This document shows, piece by piece, positions 1-11,488 of a stretch of 64,000 nt of DNA. Below the pieces are notes generated by a model. The model saw only the letters and a list, made by a program, of their open reading frames with translations, searched no databases and was not told the origin of the DNA. The translations under genes and the position numbers were made by a program. Source of the stretch: Polytrichum commune (Eukaryota > Streptophyta > Polytrichopsida > Polytrichales > Polytrichaceae); assembly GCA_950295325.1 (NCBI GenBank), contig OX485809.1:36213081-36277080 (forward strand), read 5' to 3'. Each line of letters opens with the position of its first letter. Positions within the stretch are counted from its first letter, which is position 1.

Positions 1-2814
1 TTCTTGCCATCCAACTTGTCCAAGTATCTTATGTTTGTAGTTAGATATTCCAATTCAGGTAGGTGCAATGTCCATGTGGCGAAATCCCCAGCATGGTCAC
101 CAAAATGTTGAGGCCACCTTCAACCCTCGGCCTTAGACGGAGTAACCCGCTATTGACCGGTTTACATAGACATTACTCCCATCCAAATTAGCTCACCCTA
201 AACTTTCATTCTTGTAGGTGGTTTGATACAAATTACTCCAATATTCAACATGATGTTCTAATGAATCTCTAATGAGAAGGTGCCCTAGGTTTTCAAGTTA
301 ATGTTCCCCTAAATCCTAATGTTGAGGTTAAGTGTTCTTAAAGGAAAACCACTCTGATATACAATATCTTGTAGGATTACGTAATCTCTTTCATGGTTTG
401 AATGACTTGTTTGCCATAAGAGTGGTTCCTCAAGAGTTTCAAGGTTTTGGTATAAATTTCTAAGCATATTCTCTCACTAAGTGCGAGAGACTAAGATTAC
501 TTAGCTTCCTCATCGTTCATCAAGAACCCGTTACCAAGTAATCTTGTATTGACCCCTTAGACTCCCACAGTTGGTTGAAGCTAGATTCACATGTTCTAAG
601 TTTAATACTTCAAGACTTTTGCCTAAGTGTTAAATCGGAGGGAACTTAATTATCCCTATCCCTTAATTCTCCAATCTAATTAAGTTTTAATGAGAAAATT
701 TTGGTGGTATGATAATGACACTACCTCCGGTACCTTCATTGCATATTCACTCGACCCTAGGAATTCTTTATTTGAAGGGTTAGGTTAACTACCAATCTTC
801 ATTAAAAAAGGAATGTCCCAAAAGGAATCACTTGGTTGATGCTCTCATAATTTCAAGTGCTACCCTTGATGCCATTGAAATTACCTTAGGTTGATCCGAA
901 ACGGCTATGGTTAGGGGATTCAATTATCATGAGATGGATATGCCCGCTTGCTGGCCTCTCCGAAATCTTCCCCTCCCATCCATGGGCGGCTACATCCATT
1001 GTAATGATTCCATACCTTTGTTTGGAGTGGCCTTGAGGCTACGGATTGGCAACTCACTTGAGTATACTGGGGTAGTATCCTCACCACATGCCTAGGTGAG
1101 TCATTGGGGAATATACCTTAATCTTCCGTTTAATGCTTTCCATCGAAATTCCCTCCTTTGATATAAGTGAGGTCTGGGTAAATCTTTCCTTCATTCCGGA
1201 GTAATCATGCAATCCTACAACTCCTAAATCATCTTCCTTCCCAGATCCCCTCTTCGGTTCTTGATTCTTTAAAGAGGTCATTCGAAAACCCATTGTTTTA
1301 CACTTTTACCTTGGTGCAATCAAGCGAGCATTTTCAATGCCAACGAATTAGTGACCAAATATACCTCGGTTAAACACACTAGCTTCGAGAAGGCTAGGAG
1401 AATCGTGACACTCATGTAGGGTCTTCGAAGCAAATGAAGTGCATTAGGGCCTACAACTTGGCCTCTTATATAGCTTTTAACATCTAGGTTTTTGCATGAT
1501 TCTATAAATATCAAATGCGGCTATATTTAGCTATATGTCCATTTATAGCCTGGATTTCAAGTCTTCACTCTAATTTTATAAATCTACCCCCTTGAGATGT
1601 TTCTATTAGTTATATACCCTTTGGTGTCTTCCGGTTATATATTCATCTCATCTTCATCTCATCTATTCTATTTTGGTCACATGCCTAATTATGTGGATGT
1701 CTTTTCGATTCTCGTACCTAACCCTATTCCCACTGCATAAGGCCTATTCCCACTACCTAAGGTCTATCGGCTCTCGTGCCTACTTATACCCGGTCGGCCG
1801 GTCCTCTGGTCAGGTGCTTATTCTTCTTCTTTGTCCATGTCCCGGGCCTCTCATTCGTATGGCTTGCTCCCAGACACCTGCCTTCGTGGTCCTCCTTCTC
1901 CGGCCGCTAGCTCTCTTCCTTCGGCTGTTGGCTCTCTTCCTTCGAGCCCTTAGTTGATTTGTCTCGGTGCCTTCTTCCCGCCTTTCCTCCTGGATGTAGC
2001 TTTGTGTTGAGTCTACACATTTCTAAGATACCATGCTATAAAATTGCGAAAGGGTTTTATTGTATACATTCCCCCATCCCGCTCATAGTGGATGCAAATT
2101 TGTTGACGGATGAAAAGAATGGTTGAAGAACGTTGGATGACGGGTTAGGAAAGCAACGTGGAAGAAATTGGTTTAACTTATGGCATTGCGAGAATTTGGT
2201 GTTTTGTTGGCATCTACAAAATGTATACCTTCTAGCAAATTCGTGATGGCATTTATTTATTTATTTCTCACATGGATAAAAATGTAGTGGGATTTCCATC
2301 ACTTTGCTTGGGAGTGTCCTTAATTTATGCTTTTGCAATGCATTTCATGTTGCTCTTGAGTGTGTATCCATTTTGTGTATGCATGTTTTGTATTGTGGCT
2401 TTATGAAATTGTTGTGAGGCTAAACCGCATTCCAATGAACTATTGGCTTTGCCTTTTGAGATGGTTTTGGAAATGAGCCAAAGTTTGGCCTTAGTTGGAC
2501 AACCAACTAGAATTGGTCACGTGTGAAAGATAATTATAGAGCATAGCATTCTTCCAACCAATGGTAAGCTCGCCTCCCTCGACAGTAGGGGAAGATCGGC
2601 GATCAAGAAGCACGAGGCGGTGAAGAGAACCCGTGGCCAAGTTCGACACCGAGACCACAATCGGAGGAGGAGTCGGAGCGGAGGGCTGAGAGCCCAAAAA
2701 GGAGACCGTGGGTGAAAAGACAGGAGGACGGCAGAAGAACCATGAGCGATGGGACAAAGGGCCGTCACGGGGAGAGGCCACGTGGCCGAGGGAGAAGGCA
2801 GCGGCTTAAGTACG

Positions 2815-2955
2815 AGCCGGGAGCGGACTGGGAACGCACAAGGGTTCCGGGAACGGGCCGGGAACGCGACTACGGCTCGGGAACATGACGCGTCGGCTTG
2901 GGAACGCGCGACGGTTCCGGGAACGGGCCGGGAACGTGACAGAAGTACCGGGAAC
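2815..2955. repeat. GC-rich short tandem repeats (CGGGAACG core)
   Basis: A core of about CGGGAACG recurs many times with variable spacers. The block is GC- and CpG-rich in otherwise AT-rich surroundings inside the long inverted-repeat element. It opens reading frames on both strands by composition alone, and I do not regard those as genes. Confidence 0.6.
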
Positions 2956-3379
2956 AAGCAGGGCTTAGGCCGAATAGCGGATTACTAGTAAATCCAACGG
3001 ACGGTCGGATTAAGGGCCGGGATTAGGGCCAGTTAGATAGGACGGAATACTTAGGAGAATGTAAATAGGACCATTTTGAGAAATGTAAGGACACGGTCCT
3101 ATTCCCGTTTATAAACACATGTCAATTAGGTAGCTAAAAGATATGAAGAGATATGTAATTAGGATTTACATGTTAGACTATTTAAATTTGAACTCTACGT
3201 ATTAAAGACATTTCAATTCGGCTATTAATAGATACAGAGTTAAAATTAGCCGAACTAACATTTACAAAAATCTTAGAAAAATATAGATTTGTAAGACTAT
3301 ATAAAGAGGCCAACTAGAGGCCCCTAATACACTTCATTCGCTCAAGCAAATTTTACATGAGTGTCAAGAGACCTCAAGC

Positions 3380-3463
3380 GTGCTACCTTTCGATAAATGT
3401 GCTACCTTTCGATAAAAGTGCTACCGTTCGATAATGTGATACCTTTCCATATTGTGTTACCAT
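3380..3463. repeat. 19-20 bp tandem repeat, about 4-5 copies
   Basis: The unit GTGCTACCTTTCGATAAA occurs in consecutive, progressively degenerate copies, the last ones reading GTGATACC and GTGTTACC. A further lone variant lies near 3,830. It is internal to the inverted-repeat element. Confidence 0.7.
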
Positions 3464-5099
3464 TCTTGCACCGAAAGGATTGACAAATCGGACGATACAT
3501 TGAAGACTTAGAAAGAAGATAAAATTCCTTCTAACTTAAGGAAAACGACTAAGGTTGGAATTTTAAAGGGCTCAAAAACTTTAGGTGAAATACCTAAGGA
3601 AGAACTTGTCGCGAGACAACATTTGTAAGAAGCCCAAGAGGGCGATCTTTTGAAGAACAATCACAAGATTTTTGTACAAGTAACACTTGAGCTTAAAAAG
3701 GATTTTAAGTTGCTATCCGACTACTTGAGCAATTGTTGGACTAAGGTGTGTTATCCATGGCATTAGGATAGGCACCGCAAGGCATTAGATTTCCACATAT
3801 GCTCCCGCATGCAATCGGAACACTACCACAACATGCTACCATTCGACGGAAGAGAATTAAGGAATTCCGAGCAACTTGAGAGAGTAAAGATTTAGAAAAA
3901 GAATTAAAAACTTATGTGAGCCCGAAGTACGAATTGAGTTGAGAATCCGATAAGGACTTAGGAATTACATGTGAGATTTACCTAAGGGGATTTACTTAAA
4001 ACGGACTACGAATGAATTAGGTTTTGGGATTCTCATGAAAGCTAACTTAATGGCTAGAAGTGGATGTACCACATACTTGAGTATAAAGTGGGAATTGAAT
4101 TATGTGCCTCCACGTTTGGCAACCCCTCGGATTTGATTTACTGGAATTACATCACCGCCACCACATGAGGGTATGATTACTACCAATTGAGGGTCCGCCA
4201 AGTGGGCATATCAAAACATCCTCTCTCATCATACCTATCAAATCGATCCAAGGTGATAGAGGAGAAATGAGTAGGGAATTAAAGAGATAAATGAGAGGCT
4301 TAATTAAGCTCTATCCTTGAGGGATATCTTCGGGAATTTGATAGATCTTATCCGTCCCTTTTGAGAATAAGGCTACCAAGGGAGAGAGTGTACGAAGAAT
4401 GTTTTCATGTCCGTGGGTTTAATACAAAGCCGGGAAATATAATTTAGTGAGGGAATATGCTTGCAAACATTTTCTTCATTGATACTTGGTTTGCGAACGA
4501 CTCGCTAATCATTCAAACCATGAAGGAGTTGGAGTGAATCTACAAGATATTAGACTTAAGGAATGATTTCCCTTCACAACACTTAACCTTGACATTAGAG
4601 ATGTAGGGAACATTATCTTAAGATCTAAGGTACCTATCCATTTAAGAGATTATTTAAAAGGAACTACATACTGAGAAAGATTGTAAAAGTAGTTCTCGTT
4701 GAAAGTACTTTAAGGGAACATAAACTTGATACCTCGGACACTATATCCCCAAGGACTTATGAAAGGGTCTCAATCGCCACATTCTAGATCAAAAGAAGTA
4801 TTGTATACTAAATCTATATAAAGGTTTAGGAACACCAAACCTTGACATTACATTCACGGTAACATAATCTTGGAATCTTATACCAACTACTCTTAGAAAG
4901 TTTATAAGGACATTGGAGCTACATGTTACCAAATTGAGACACAGAGGAATGCAAACACCTTCACGAGACTTAGAGAAAAGGAGTTCTAATTTTGGTGGGA
5001 GTAACTTCCATGTAAACCGGTTCAGCAGCGGGTTACACCGTCTTAGGCTGGAAGGTTGAAGGTGCCCTCCACAACCAACCACTTGTTGATTATAATAAA

Positions 5100-7390
5100 C
5101 ATATGGTACATGAAAATGACTAACCATATTCTTTCAAATTAATTAAAATGTGTTACAAAATATGCACAATTAGAAAATCACTTTATTGAATGGGTCATTA
5201 ATTGCTTGTGAGTAAGATAATACACCCAAAAAATTATACCGTCACCGCATGTGGTGTCTGTAAGTCATACTAAGTGTCAACCCCATGACCACATGTGGAC
5301 GAATTGAAGTCGGGATGGTAATATTTGTAAACGTATTCAAAAGAAGTGTCATTAGAAATGTTACCACAATGACATAAAATATCATATGACACTAAATACA
5401 ATATTTAGTCTAGTCACTTATTATGAAAGATACCACCGACCATTGAGTCACAATCATCCTTCTAACCATTCAATGGCCCCAGGTTTCTCACTAAGGTATG
5501 TGGGTGTTATTTGGTTTGCTCTCCATGTTCTTCAACTTCTAAGAAATAGATCTACATAACAAAACTTGTAATGCATCAGCAAATTAATGATGAACTCCTC
5601 TTATTTAGTTATGGTTATAATAAGTGCATGTTTGTCGATTCTTTAACTAAACACATAGGTTCAATTGTATTCACTATTGAGTGTGTAGTAGGTAATAAAA
5701 CTTGAAGATGCAATGCAATCTCTTTAAAAAAATGTAGCTTTATGGTGTTTGTTCTTTGATCGTCACCGAACCACATAGGTCTCCGATTTTTTTAATTTTT
5801 TTATTAACACATGCATACCATGACCTTATGCATAGATGAACTAGAACAATTGGGTTGCGTCATCTTCATTGTCATCGATTCCTATTGCAAAGTTATAATT
5901 TTAAACTTATAGACCACATCTATACTCATAACATTATTCATATTCATAACAATGTTATGTGGGACTAACAATATTCCACGTAATATTCATGAATATTCCC
6001 ACATACACAGTTATGGATCTTAATAATGTTATGCGGTTGTTATTTTTGCATGAAATATATAACATAGAAGCAATGAACATTAAAAAAAACTATTTCCACA
6101 ATATTCTAAAACTTGGCGAAGTCCTCTTGAACCCATTTGCTATGCATATTGCACAAGCAAAAGTACTCCACCATTTATGGCATTTACTGGCACTTTCTAT
6201 TCATAGTACAAGCATACTATAAGTTTTTACTTAGAATGTGAGTATTTACCAAAGAAAGTCGTTTATGTTTTATAATGTTAAAACAACATGAAAGGCCTTT
6301 GTTGGTAGAGGAACTAAAATCCATCGTAACCATTCATTGAACATTTGTGGCATTATGTAATTCCAAATAGCCTAGTGACACTAAATATCATAAATGGTGT
6401 AGCACAAGAGGTAGAGCAACAATTGCTATTCTAAATAAAAAGTACAATGAATCCTCTAAATATGAGAGTCGATCTCTGACTACCCCTTCTCATGAGCCAT
6501 GGGGAGATGGTGGATGGGCATTTGAGTTAGATGGCAATCATTTTTGAATTCCACATGCATTTTACCCTATAATGATTGTTTTGTGTTGGTAGTCACTGTT
6601 GCTCAACCATACTAGCATACATGCTTACATTACAATCTTATGATTTTGAATCTAAGCACAGTCGAATGTTTTTTATGAACAATCCTAACTCTACATGGAT
6701 GCCATCCATACAATACGATCTACCTTAAGAAGGTGTTGATGCTCATTGATGAGCTTATGAATTGGAGTGAATTATTTTAAGCAGTTTGACAAAAAAAAAG
6801 TTGCTTCATTCTTTAGAAATTAAGAATGACATTCATGTCCATTATCATTATTGTCATCTACACTACATACCAAACGAGATGTTTTCATTTTAAACCAACT
6901 TAACTTTGTGAAAAGAAAACCGTGACCTTCCATATTTGTTAACAAAGTGCATGGTGCATAGCATTCAAGAAAGTTGGATTGGTGATGTGAGGCTTTATAT
7001 GACATCAAGTGGATAATGGTCAATGGTGACCTACACTTATCACGCGCTCTCTCATACTAGGGGTGTGCGTGATGATAAACACAAGAGACTAAATTCTATC
7101 GAGATGGAGTTTAGGATTGTAACAAGGGACATGTGAGCCCATTGGTCACCCATTTAAATGTACAATATGTTTGTACCTACTATGAGCGATCTATTATGCC
7201 GACCAATGATAAGTTGGCTAGATCATGGACAAGATGGTCATTCATTGGTCCACATAGGTCTCACTCTTGTAGGCACGGTTACCGATATTGGTCTAGTAGA
7301 TACATGACATCCTATTGATGAGTGGTCCCTCACATAATTATCACTTTCTTTACTCATGTAACTTATTGCTCATTAAACTTGGCGTGAGTT
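5100..7390. other. AT-rich intergenic stretch, no gene recognised
   Basis: No open frame here shows a recognisable family. About 5,540-5,850 resembles about 26,560-26,880: both carry a run of the type AATAAAAC..AAGA followed by TTTTGTTCTTTGATCGTCACC-like text, indicating a diverged dispersed repeat. About 6,360-6,410 shares a short block with 24,690-24,730 and 28,423-28,465, another dispersed repeat with the core GTGACACTAAA. Confidence 0.4.
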
Positions 7391-7876
7391 TCACGATAAA
7401 CTTGGGGGACTAAGGCCGATACCTCACGGGCGTCAGGCCGATACCTCCTGCAGGCTAGGGTTCCGGGTTTTAAATAGGTGCCAGGCTTGCACACCTGGCA
7501 CGACGTCACCACACGAGGGGGCTGGCAGCCCCGGCCTTACAGAAGCTTCCCGGAAATGAGCTCGGCCTCTCTGCAGGGGTCCAGCAAAAGTGGCACTGGC
7601 TCCATGAGCCTTTCTTCCAGCAGAGTGCAGAGCTGCAGCCTCCAGCAGAGTGCAAGGTCCAGCATAGTGCATAATTGATTTCTTTCCTTCCTTAGGACCA
7701 ACTCTTGGTCAAATATTTTTTAGGTTTTAAGGTCGGCTCTGAGCATGGACCGAGAGGTGCACAGGCTCGTAGTTTTGCTCGTCCTTCAATACTCATTGTT
7801 GATGATTTTGGAAACCCTATTAACGGAGCAAGAAAATTTGCTCATATTTCAGTGGTATCAACTATGTTGCGTGACA

Positions 7877-9151
7877 ATGGCGATACAGGGTGTGCGACGA
7901 GTTCGCGCGTCGTGGCCACGAAGGTTGTGGGCTCATGATAGGGGATTGCACAGGCCCGGATTTTTTGATCAAAATTTGTTGGGTTCCTTCAACGCGAGAG
8001 AATTCAAAGCTCGAATGTGCATGGACGAGTCGACATTTGAGTATCTGTGTAGCACACTTGCACCTTGTTTGACTAGGCAAGATACGAACATGCGTCTGGC
8101 TGTCCCCGTCCAAGTGAAGGTGGCAGTGTCCATATCAAGACTAGCCACAGGTAACAGTATGCAGAGCATTGCGGACTTGTATAAAATAGGTTTTTCCACG
8201 AGTCAACTTGCAGTCTCCCAGTTCACTGCCGCCATGAAATCCGTTTTGTTGAAAAAATTTATCAGGTGGCCCTTTGTCAGTGTTATGGATAAGTTTGCGC
8301 AGGAATTTCAGGATATCCACAATATACCGTATGTTGTGGGGGCCGTTGATGGCTCTCACATACCCATCATTGCGCCCCGTCTACACGCCGCAGATTATTA
8401 CAACCGGAAGGGTTTCCATTCCATACTCCTGCAGGGTGTCGTATCTAGTAAATGTCTCTTTTGGGATTTTGATATTGGGTGGGTAGGATCTATGCATGAT
8501 GCGAACCTGTGGTCGAGGACGCACATTGGAACCTACTGCGAGGCGGGTAGACTATCACCGTATGTATTGGTAGGGGATGCGGCCTATCCTTGTCGTCCTT
8601 GGATGCTTGCCCCCTTCAAAGGGCATAAGGACGGTCTTACGAGGGAGGAGTACCATTGGAATTACGTGCAGAGCTCGACGCGGATGTGTGTGGAGCGAGC
8701 TTTCGGTATGCTTAAAGGTAGGTGGCGCATTCTTTTGAAAAGGATGGATGTCCACTTAAAGAATGTGCCTGACCTTGTGAGCACGTGTTTGCTACTCCAC
8801 AACATATGCATAATATTCAGGGATATTTTCTGGAAAAATGAATGGTTAGAAAAGGCTATGCATGAAGTACATGACGCATTGGCAATGGGAACCGCGGCAG
8901 GTGCAACCGCTCAAGAGAGGTTGGCCGTTGCTAACCACGCATTACACACATTGGCGGGCATAGATGACAGTTCAAGAGAAACACTGGAATATCTCAAGCA
9001 AGAGTGTGCGAGGGAGTTCGAAATTGCAATGAGTACGGGTGGCAAGTCTGCAAAAGAACTTTGTGCACGAAGAAATGGAATTGCTCGTAGCCTTTGGATG
9101 GCCAAGACCAAGGCGGCCGTGGCACAAACTTTTGCATCAAATAGTGATTGA
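7877..9151 (+). CDS. PIF/Harbinger (HARBI1-like) DDE transposase
   Basis: The frame is open from 7,745. I prefer the ATG at 7,877 (424 aa) because the 44 residues upstream are hydrophobic and unlike the family, while RRVRASWPRRLW just after it resembles a normal HARBI1 start. Numbered from 7,745, the catalytic triad is visible: D202 in GAVDGSHIP, D278 in VGDAAYP and E317 in VERAFGMLKGRWRIL. A helix-turn-helix-like segment (SMQSIADLYKIGFSTSQ) precedes the catalytic core. In this family the protein acts in the nucleus with a Myb-like partner to cut and move the element at 3-bp targets. Its stop lies only 13 bases from the stop of the convergent partner gene. No frameshift or stop interrupts it, so it may still be functional. 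It is a mobile-element gene, not the domesticated HARBI1. Confidence 0.9.
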   Translation: MAIQGVRRVRASWPRRLWAHDRGLHRPGFFDQNLLGSFNAREFKARMCMDESTFEYLCSTLAPCLTRQDTNMRLAVPVQVKVAVSISRLATGNSMQSIADLYKIGFSTSQLAVSQFTAAMKSVLLKKFIRWPFVSVMDKFAQEFQDIHNIPYVVGAVDGSHIPIIAPRLHAADYYNRKGFHSILLQGVVSSKCLFWDFDIGWVGSMHDANLWSRTHIGTYCEAGRLSPYVLVGDAAYPCRPWMLAPFKGHKDGLTREEYHWNYVQSSTRMCVERAFGMLKGRWRILLKRMDVHLKNVPDLVSTCLLLHNICIIFRDIFWKNEWLEKAMHEVHDALAMGTAAGATAQERLAVANHALHTLAGIDDSSRETLEYLKQECAREFEIAMSTGGKSAKELCARRNGIARSLWMAKTKAAVAQTFASNSD

Positions 9152-10022
9152 TAGGACAACTACCTATAGTTTTTCTACCAACTTTTCAATTGATTTTTGC
9201 AGGCTAAGTAATAAAGCCATCTTCATTTGGTCACTTGCCTTGAAGCTATCCACAAGTTTGTTGCTACCATCTTCTATCACGTTAATGCAACGTTCTAAAA
9301 AAATGTCGTCCTTACGTTTTGGTTCGGGGGACTTGGAGGTGCTCTCCCCGCTCCGTTGCCACGTGGTGTTCGGGTCCGAAGTGGCTGTGACCGCGGGGCC
9401 ATCCGGATTGACCGCACTTGCATGTGCGTGCGAAACTACATTCGCCCTGTCATACATAAATTCATCCACGAGCTGGTACCACCTGCACTTCTCCGAACGC
9501 TAAGAGCTTGACTTCGCGTTCATGGCTTTATCCTCTTTGTAATCGTTGTAAATGGCGCTCCATTTCTTTCGACATGCTTCGCTCTCTTTTGTGAAGTCAG
9601 GGCAAAGAGAGATGAGTTTGGTGTGTAGCCGGGACCAGTTGTCCACACCTAAACCAAAATCACGGGTTAGACGGACAACCAAAATATAGGGGCACACACA
9701 CACCTATACCAATCGAAACAAACACCTAGCATGCGTGGGAAAAAATTTCTGTTGGTTGACAAAAATTGCCTAGGTCGAGCCCCTAAACCAACAACATTGT
9801 CGTAATGTCAAGTGGCAACAGAAATGAAATAAAATTACAAAAATGAAGCAACAAATATTGGTCAGGGACCAGGGCAGTCTGCAGACTGCATCAGTACCCA
9901 ATTACAGCCTCACGAGCCTCCAGGAAAAGAAAAATAGCCGAAAAACTCACTTCAATGTAATCCAGGGGCTCGGCTACAAGGGCAGTGCTGCAGACTGCAA
10001 TTCAACATAAGTAGCAGCGAGT

Positions 10023-10333
10023 GATCGGGGAGATTTTTTGGCATAACCGGTTGACAATCCGAGTGTTTGCAAGTCCACTGGTTACATGTCACATCCTCCG
10101 GTTTTCGTTTATTAAATTCGGGTATATTCTATAAAGTCTTCCAAAATGATACGTAAAGTTTCTGCACTCTTGAACTTCAACCGGTAATTATATTCGGCAA
10201 TTTTCCTCTAAAGTGATCTGCAATTATAAATTCCTCTAAAGTGATCGGCAATTTTCCAGCAATCTTGACTTCAACCGGTTATTTCTCAAAATCAGGCGGT
10301 TCATTTGTAACCAACTGCCGGTTCTCACCGATC
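10023..10333 (+). mobile_element. MITE family A, complete copy inside the Harbinger ORF1 intron
   Basis: The ends are GATCGGGGAGA and, inverted, GATCGGTGAGA (10 of 11 matching). Conserved internal blocks include AACCGGTT, TGCAAGTCCA, ACATCCTCCGGTTTTC, GGGTATATTCTATAAA and CTTCAACCGGTTATTTCTCA. At least seven more full or partial copies lie in this window. The target duplication is not clear. Subfamily and autonomous partner are unknown. Confidence 0.6.
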
Positions 10334-10870
10334 ATCCCTAAATCCAGCAGCGAATGTTAATGAATTTATTTATTTAAAATTTCATTTACAGAAAGGACAT
10401 CTAGGAGAGGAGGCTAGTATGAAAAAAAAAACAAAAAAAACACTTGGATCATGGTTTGAGCAACGGAGGGAAATGAAGCAGAAGAAGTGTCCGGTTGTTT
10501 GGTATTTATTAAGGGGCTTAGGGTTTAGGTACAAAAACAAATCAGGATCGAATTTTAAATTTGCAAACCTAACATACATTTGCCCAACACACATGATATC
10601 CACATCCAAAAAAGGTTAGAGAATAGGATACCTTGCTTGGGCGGGGCACTGAAAGTGTTCTGCATCTCTCCCCTTATGGTGATTAGCTGTATCACCCAAT
10701 GGTCCTTCCAAGGGCCAATATTTTTACCAACCTCCACATCCTCTTTGCCCTCATCTAGTTCCACGACTTCCGATTTTTTCTTTACTACCTTGCACTTCTT
10801 GGTGGTCTTGGGTCGATCAGCTACGCATTCCTGTGAGCCACGTTTCTGGGCCCCCTCTGATAGATCGATG

Positions 10871-10875
10871 GGGGC
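10871..10875. repeat. Left target-site duplication GGGGC
   Basis: This 5-bp sequence directly precedes the TG-starting insertion and is repeated exactly at 14,830-14,834. Deleting the element and one copy restores the reading frame of the Harbinger second ORF. Confidence 0.85.
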
Positions 10876-11244
10876 TGTGGGAGTCCAAATTCGACGGAAA
10901 GACGGAAATACGGAAATACGGATTCCATTTCTGTATTTTCCCTGCTTATCTGAAGGTAATAGGGTCTCTTAGGTTAAAATTAATTGTACTAGGAAATAGA
11001 GTATTCTAACTCCGCCTTGTGCGATAAAACGACTTAAAATACGTACTATGACCGGTCCGTCAATTTGGATGGGCGGACCATGTAATCATGATCCGAACCA
11101 TTGGTCCGGACCAAGTAACAGACGCGCCAAGATTACCCAACGGGCCGGAAGTGGCGGTTATAACGGGTTTATGACGGTTGGGGGAAGACCGTCGGAAAAC
11201 CGTTATAACCGTTTTCCGTTAATCCAAACGGTAACAGGGGAGGG

Positions 11245-11253
11245 ATATTTAAG
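11245..11253 (+). promoter_or_regulatory. TATA-like box ATATTTAAG of the inserted element
   Basis: It lies about 240 bases upstream of the ATG of the 652-codon ORF and is followed by a pyrimidine-rich stretch (CCCTTCCTTCTCCTTCCC) suited to a start site. Its position about 370 bp into the element would mark the end of U3 if this is an LTR. Confidence 0.4.
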
Positions 11254-11296
11254 AGTCCCTTCCTTCTCCTTCCCACTTTTTTCTGATTCACAAACG

Positions 11297-11413
11297 ATGA
11301 AATTGTTGAGAGAACGAGTGGTGAGGTTGTTGTCATTTCGAGCCGCCAGCAGTTGGATTGCTGGGACTCATCACTTTTCAGTCACCGGCAGTTGGTTTGC
11401 CGGGACTCTGTAG
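11297..11413 (+). CDS. Possible upstream ORF in the leader of the 652-codon gene
   Basis: A 38-codon frame begins at the first ATG after the putative start site and ends 75 bases before the main ATG. It holds a near-duplicate pair (SSWIAGT and GSWFAGT) that reflects a repeated DNA motif, GCAGTTGG.TTGC.GGGACTC. It could reduce translation of the main ORF. Product and translation are unproven. Confidence 0.25.
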   Translation: MKLLRERVVRLLSFRAASSWIAGTHHFSVTGSWFAGTL

Positions 11414-11488
11414 CAGTTAGACGGAAGAGAGGGAATCCGGAAGAGAGGGAGAGAGTTTGCAAGCCGGAAAGTTAGAAGGGAGAGGAAA

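Larger units (their letters stand above)
100..5085. mobile_element. Element with long, diverged terminal inverted repeats
   Basis: Bases about 104-200 reappear, inverted and diverged, at about 4,985-5,085. The inversion can be followed inward: about 390-430 pairs with 4,490-4,560, and about 600-720 pairs with 4,190-4,330. The arms are therefore roughly 650-900 bp. Long inverted arms suit a Mutator-like or foldback DNA transposon. I found no transposase inside; the interior holds short tandem repeats and noncoding sequence. The left end may lie outside the window, so the outer border and any target duplication are unknown. An old inverted duplication of other origin is the alternative. Confidence 0.5.

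Noticed and set aside
2491-2988. Long frames on both strands
   Set aside because: They run through CGGGAACG repeats; the protein is low-complexity and both strands are open by composition.
7745-7876. First 44 codons of the Harbinger frame as coding
   Set aside because: Hydrophobic and unlike HARBI1-type N-termini; the ATG at 7,877 is a better start.
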